Source: Gnetum montanum (lineage: Eukaryota > Streptophyta > Gnetopsida > Gnetales > Gnetaceae). Taken from it: a DNA stretch of 64,000 nt. The position numbers and the translations under genes are program-made. Under the pieces are notes generated by a model. It was not told the DNA's origin and searched no databases. It saw nothing but the letters and a program-made list of their open reading frames with translations. Numbering within the stretch: position 1 is the first letter of the stretch; the number at the start of each line of letters is the position of its first letter. Shown here one piece after another: positions 58,980 through 64,000 of the stretch. The DNA lies in assembly GCA_015680685.1 (NCBI GenBank), contig MNCI01005255.1, positions 603,758 to 667,757 of the forward strand, given 5' to 3'.

Positions 58980-61900
58980 ATGTAGTACGACTTTAGATAG
59001 GAGTGATTGACTAAATAGGCTAGCTCATTTTCATTTATGTCAGCAATTTTGAATGCTCTATTCTTGTAGGCTTTGATGATAAAAAAGGATTCTTTCCCAG
59101 TTGGTTGAGAATTTGTCCTCATGCTCATGGATAGCCTTGAGGACTAGGTCCCCCTCCTTAATCTTATGCATGGTCAAATAATGGTAATGTTATTGTTTTT
59201 TCCTCTCTTAATAGTGCTCAACATGAGCAAGTGCTTGCATACACGGCTCCTCCACTAAATCCAAGTCTACTATTGGTAACTCCTTGCTCTGGTCATTGTT
59301 GATGAAGTTGGTTAAGGCTAATCAAAGAGATGGCATCTATAATTCAATAGGTAAAATAGCTTCATAACCATAAACAAGGCTATAAGGGGTCATATTGGTT
59401 ACCGTGCAATAGGTTGTTCTATATGCCCATTAAGCATCTTCTTGAGCAAGCTGATGATGGCCTTGTTGCTTGCTTTTTCTTTTTCATTGGCTTGTGGGTA
59501 GTAATGTGATGAGAAAGAATGTTTAATGCTTAGGTTATGACAAAAATCCTTAGTTTCTTGGCTACTAAATTGAGGTCCATTGCCCATAACTATGGTCATG
59601 GGTATGCCAAAACAAGCTACAATGTTATGTAGGATAAATTTGCAAACTTGTTCAGACATAATCTTTCTTAGGGAAATGACCTCAACCCACTTGGTAAAGT
59701 ATTATGTTGTAGTGATGATGAAGCCATGTCCTATGGAAGACTTAGGTGTTATAGGTCCAATGGTATTCAACCCCCATCATTGAAATGGCCATGTTATCTA
59801 GGTTGTATGTAACTTAGTTGGTGATACATGTATTAGGTTGCTATATCGTTGGCATGTGTCATATCATTTTACATTTTGTAAGTAGTCATTTTCTATATGG
59901 GGCCAATAGTAACCTAACCATCTAATGTTAGTGGCCATGGCTCTGGCTCCTATATGTCCTCTACAAACTTCCTTGTGAACCTTCTCTAGGACTATTCTGG
60001 CTTCTATTTTACCTAATCACTTTAGGAGTATGCCATCATAGGATCGTCAACATAATTTATTATCATCTATGATGGCATACTGCTTTGATCACTTACATAT
60101 GGTGCCCTTTTAAGTAGTAGTTAGGCCTTATAAGGATTCATCATGCGTAAGGTAAAATTTGATATCATCATACTACTCCTTCAAAGGAGCAGTATGAACA
60201 ATGGCCATAGAGGTATCCTCAATGTTCAGTGTGATGAAAGTAGTGCAGTCCACAATAAAGGTGGGAAACTTGCTAAACACATCTGGCATTACACTAAGGC
60301 CAAATATTGCAATTGCATTAGCTATGACATTTTCATTTTTGGGTATGTGTTGGATATCAATGTTTATAAATTATTTTAATAACTACTTTTCTAGGTAATA
60401 GTAAGGTTGTAAATGCTTAGCTTTGCATGCATTGACTTTGGTTACTTAGTTAACCATGAGTTTTGAATTGCCTCTAATGGATAGGTGTCTAATTCTTAGG
60501 TCACATGATATCATTATCCCTCTAATCAAACCCTCATATTTTGCTATGTTGTTGGTACATGGGAACCCAAAATGATAGGCAAAGGATTAGATTTCACCAT
60601 ATGGAAATGTAATGATGGTAGCAGCACTAGCCCCATGGGTGGTTGAAGCTCCATTGAAGTACATGACTACCTCATAACCCTGGGTTACCTAGCTAACTAT
60701 GTTAATGTGTTCATTAGGGAATTCAAGATCTATGGTTTTTTGGTCATCAATAGGTGAAATTGTGAGTTGTACAGTTATAGCTTATCCTTTTATTGAGGAT
60801 TGAGAAATGTAATGGAGGTTGAACTTCATGGTTATGGCTTTCCATCGGGCTATATGACTACTTTCATAGATGTTGATCATTATGGATATGAGTATGTTAT
60901 CCTTGCAAATCATGTTGACTTGGCTTCTAAAGAGATAGTGTCTCCATTTCTTCAAAGAAAAGACTAGCACTATGTAATACTTCTCCACTTCAGTGTAGTG
61001 GGTCTTGTGGGTGACTTACGCCTGGCTAAGGTAGTATACAAGCATTTCTACTCCATCATCATGTTTTTGACAGAGTAGAGAGGAAATGGATGTGTCAGAG
61101 GTGATGAGATAACTGTAAATGGTTTACCCTCTTATGGAGGATAGGCTATCGGTAGTTGTGTCAACTCTTGCTTAAGGTTTTCAAAGGCCTCTTAGCATTA
61201 AGCCATCCACTCATAATGAACTCCTTTCTTAAGAAAGAATTGCATGGGCTATAGCTTATCCATAAGCCTAGTGATAAACCTATGAATAAATTGTAGTCTA
61301 CCTTGTAATCCCTAAAGCTACTAAAGGTTGGTAGGTGCTGCTAATTTGGATATGCTTTAGAGACTACAAAGCCAAGCATCTTACTAGTCTTAACATCGAA
61401 GACACACTTCTTAGGATTGAGCCTAAGCTCATATTTGAGGCATCATTTAAGCACAAGATCTAGATAATTATCATGGTCATTGGCTATTTTAGAATTCACT
61501 GCTATGTCATCTACGTAATCCTTGAGCAAACCTAACATGTAATCACTGAAGATATAGGTCATGGTTCTCTAGTATGTTGCTCTAACATTCTTAAAAGAAA
61601 TGAACATCATGGTATAACAAAAACTACCCTAGGGGATCCTAAAGGTCATGCTAAGTTGGTGCTTTGGGTTAATCCTAATTTCGTTATATCAGAAGATCCC
61701 ATCGATAAAGGATAATAAGCCATGTTTGGCTGTAGTATTGATAAGATGATCAATACTAGGTAAAGGAAAGTCATCCTTAATAGTTTCTTTATTTAGGTCT
61801 CAAAAATCAATGGAAATACGAATACTCCCATTTTTCTTAGGGACTACCACTATGTTGGATACCCATTCTGCATGATTGACAACCTTAATGAAACCTGCTT

Positions 61901-62400
61901 GGAAGGGCTTTGAGATTTCATCATGAATTGTCAAGGCCAAATTAGGTCTAATCTTATGCACTTTTTGCTTAACTAGTCTAATGCTAGGATCTAGTATGAT
62001 GTTGTGCTAGACTAGATGTGGGTCTAGGTCTAGCATATCTTCATATGACCAAGAAAAATGCCCTAATGTTGTTCTATAAGAATTTGGTGATGTCTTGGAC
62101 ACATTGAGGCTCTAGTAGGGAACTTAGTTTAAGGGTTTTCTCCTCATCACTATGTGTTGTGAAAGAACCTCAACTAGAGTATCTTTGGTTATGTCTTCTA
62201 CTTCTAAGTTAAGGGTTTTGACAAGGTTTTTAGGCCATTCTAGAGGTTTTTCTATTGAGGTTGTGTGATCCACAAGAACCTTAGGCTTAAGATGTAGGCA
62301 ACCAGGGTCGATACACTATTTAATATCACCATGAGGTCCATGTAGACACAAAGGTAAACTAATTTGCTCCCAGGTATTCATACTTTGATTTTGCATGTAA
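58980..62400 (-). pseudogene. Pol of the Tat-like element (RT, RNase H, integrase)
   Basis: Reverse transcriptase, about 62050-61240: HAEWVSNIVVVPKKNGSIRI, SIDFRDLNKETIKDDFPLP and catalytic YVDD at 61517-61506. Then RNase H remnants, and a second RNase H-like block with VMYFNGAS (DGAS expected) and CTNNIAKYEGLIRG at about 60670-60500. This archaeal-type RNase H is typical of the Tat lineage. Integrase is about 60150-59000, with the zinc-finger part around 60000-59850 and DDE core at 59790-59440. The second catalytic Asp is Gly (VMGNGPQF, about 59580) and the Glu position reads Lys in the ANEKEKASNK segment. It is full of stops. Confidence 0.82.
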
Positions 62401-62599
62401 ACCAAAAGAATATTAAGTGGCACTTGGGCAAAAGTGTATAAATAATGTTAAAATTCCATAAAATATATGCAAGTCTAATGCAATCAAGACTATCCAAGGT
62501 CATTAGTGAGATCAGGTCAATTTAGAAAAGTGCAATGGAGGTGAATAATGATTAAACGAAGGTCAAGCAAGGGGAAGTATAAGAAGTAAGGCTATAAAT

Positions 62600-62710
62600 G
62601 GTCAATAAAGGCCATAATTTCACTAGTTTAAGGCCTTAGTGGCAATGATGCTAATTTATAGTCTTAGTGAACTATGATGCTAGTTTAAGGCCTTAGCAAG
62701 CCATGGTCAT
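62600..62710 (-). repeat. 29-37 bp repeat, same motif as the 3' UTR array, 5' of pol
   Basis: Three units of ctagtttaaggccttag with atgatg spacers, on the opposite side of pol from the 58855 array. Confidence 0.55.
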
Positions 62711-63079
62711 ATGGAGTCAAATGATGGTTAAGGAACATCAAACCCCACTATTTGATACGATTTAGAGGCCAAAAAAAGGCTAATAGTGTTGTAATAAGAC
62801 AAAAAATGAACATATAAGGATGTATAAAGGCCATAGAAGGTTAACAAGATAAACAAGGCAACATGAGTTCAAAGGCAAGTTAAAACATTATGTAAGAAGG
62901 CAAAAATTAAGCAAAATAACCTATATATGATAAATTTTGGTTAATATAGGTCAAAACATGATTAGGTTTTGCTAGTTTTAGGCTATAGTGGGCCATGTTT
63001 TGAGGCTACAAGGTTATTAGGTGAGTTCAGGCATCAATTAGGGTGATTTCTAGGCTATTTGGATACAAAAGTCAACTAT

Positions 63080-63900
63080 TTTAAGGCTTCAACACTAGTC
63101 TCAATGTGGAAACAAGAAACATTAGTGTGGAAACTAATCAAAATAGCTCTTGTGGTGCTCATAGGTCCAAAATTAAGGTCCTAGGACCTTGTCAAGGTAG
63201 TGTAGGATCATATCCTTTAAATTGAGCACTTTAGAGGTTTGTAAAGGCAATAAAGTAGGTTTTGAAGTCTTCCCCATTTGTTTTCATGTTGGCCAGCATG
63301 GAAAAGAGGGGGTTCAACATGGGGAACCAAAATCTAAGCAACAATGATGTCAAGCATGGTCAAACAAGTGGCTAGAGTCTAGATTTAGAACTTGTGCATC
63401 TCACAACTTTGTTTCGAGCAATTTAAGGCTAGTTTAACTGTTAATAGGTGTTGAAATGACTTCCTTCATTTTTTCCATGTTGGGCATAGTACCCTCAACA
63501 TGAAAAAATAGGGAGACACTTTTTTTATGGATTCAAAGTGATTTAGGGATACTTTGACAAGGTTTCTAGGCCCCTATGCCTATAGACTTTGATTTTGTAA
63601 TTTTCTAGCTAATTTTGGGCATATTTGAAGGCTATTTAACTGTACTTAAGGTCTTCCCCTATTTTCATAGTGGGGGAGTTGCTACAACATGGAAGAATGG
63701 GGGGAATAGGATTTATAGGTTGAAATGAGGTCAAACAAGCAATATCTTGAGGCTGTAAGATCCTAGGCTTTTCCAGCATAGATCTTTGGCTTCTAGGAGT
63801 GCCATCTTGCTTCCAAAAGTGGAAAAGTAGCTTCTCCCCCTTACTTCCACACTAGGGAAGTTACTCTAGCATGGAAGAAGTAATAATCCTAGATCTAGGC
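63080..63900. repeat. Tandem array of about 190-bp units
   Basis: The anchor cttcc..tttt-catgttgggg...caacatggaa recurs near 63084, 63269, 63460, 63653 and 63844, that is every 185-193 bases. Units are diverged but keep the anchor and an A/G-rich block. The array may continue past the window. Confidence 0.6.
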
Positions 63901-64000
63901 CAATTCAGATCACCATTGACTATGCATGTTACTTGTCAAGGTTATTTGGGTCAAGGGCTATGGATCTATGTCAAAATTTAGTATTTTTGGACATCCCTAA

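Larger units (their letters stand above)
57120..64000 (-). mobile_element. Tat-like Ty3/gypsy element, minus strand, runs off the window
   Basis: From the 3' LTR (57120-58797) through integrase, RNase H and reverse transcriptase to the window end. Inserted into the copia protease. The 5' LTR and gag are not in view. Confidence 0.75.

Overview
The window looks like nuclear DNA of a plant with a large, repeat-rich genome. It is AT-rich, nearly all recognisable coding sequence is plant-type LTR retrotransposon, and the one convincing host gene has three exons and belongs to the plant rubber elongation factor / small rubber particle protein (REF/SRPP, lipid-droplet) family. A gymnosperm-like genome is my guess from the density of old, decayed, nested elements; nothing in the window proves the taxon. 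I see no rRNA, tRNA, CRISPR or bacterial feature.

Layout. (1) 1-2665: the 5' part of a minus-strand gag-only LTR element (family A, copy w). (2) 2666-5640: unrecognised AT-rich DNA with a (CT)n tract. (3) 5700-9559: the 3' part of a plus-strand Tat-like Ty3/gypsy element: integrase, a 29-bp repeat array, one LTR. (4) 9640-11030: a decayed minus-strand ORF with an LTR-like region. (5) 11200-31920: an old family A element (copy x, minus strand) whose gag is cut by two later insertions. These are element P (13313-23234; 3.6-kb LTRs, TSD gtaac/ataac) and a complete family A element (copy y, plus strand, 23395-30491; TSD aactc). The x 5' LTR is at 31921-32778. (6) 34002-51013: a complete but dead Ty3/gypsy chromovirus (V, plus strand, 2650-bp LTRs, TSD atcaa). 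Its 3' LTR is split by a complete family A element (copy z, minus strand, 42324-49600; TSD ctagg). (7) 51683-52899: the REF/SRPP host gene, minus strand, with small tandem duplications just upstream at 53027-53304. (8) 55206-57119: the 5' part of a Ty1/copia element, cut by a second Tat-like element (minus strand) that runs from 57120 past the window end and carries several satellite-like arrays.

Main biology. Family A and element P carry LTRs, a primer-binding region, gag and an aspartic protease but no reverse transcriptase, RNase H or integrase between paired LTRs with target-site duplications. They are therefore non-autonomous, TR-GAG-like elements that must borrow enzymes, perhaps from Ty3/gypsy relatives. 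P is the most unusual: upstream of the TATA box in both of its LTRs lies a decayed fragment of a cysteine-rich receptor-like kinase gene (signal peptide, two DUF26/Gnk2 repeats, start of kinase domain), followed by a second unrecognised module with a membrane segment. Family A has two curious signals of its own: GATATC palindromes at the U3 end of the LTR, and four copies per element of the motif AGTCATGGGGG at conserved spacing, the last acting as the polypurine tract.

Limits: element borders come from reading termini and duplications by eye, domain calls from motif recognition without database searches, and borders of decayed regions are approximate. There are assembly gaps at 8864-8869, 9211 and 44139-44451.
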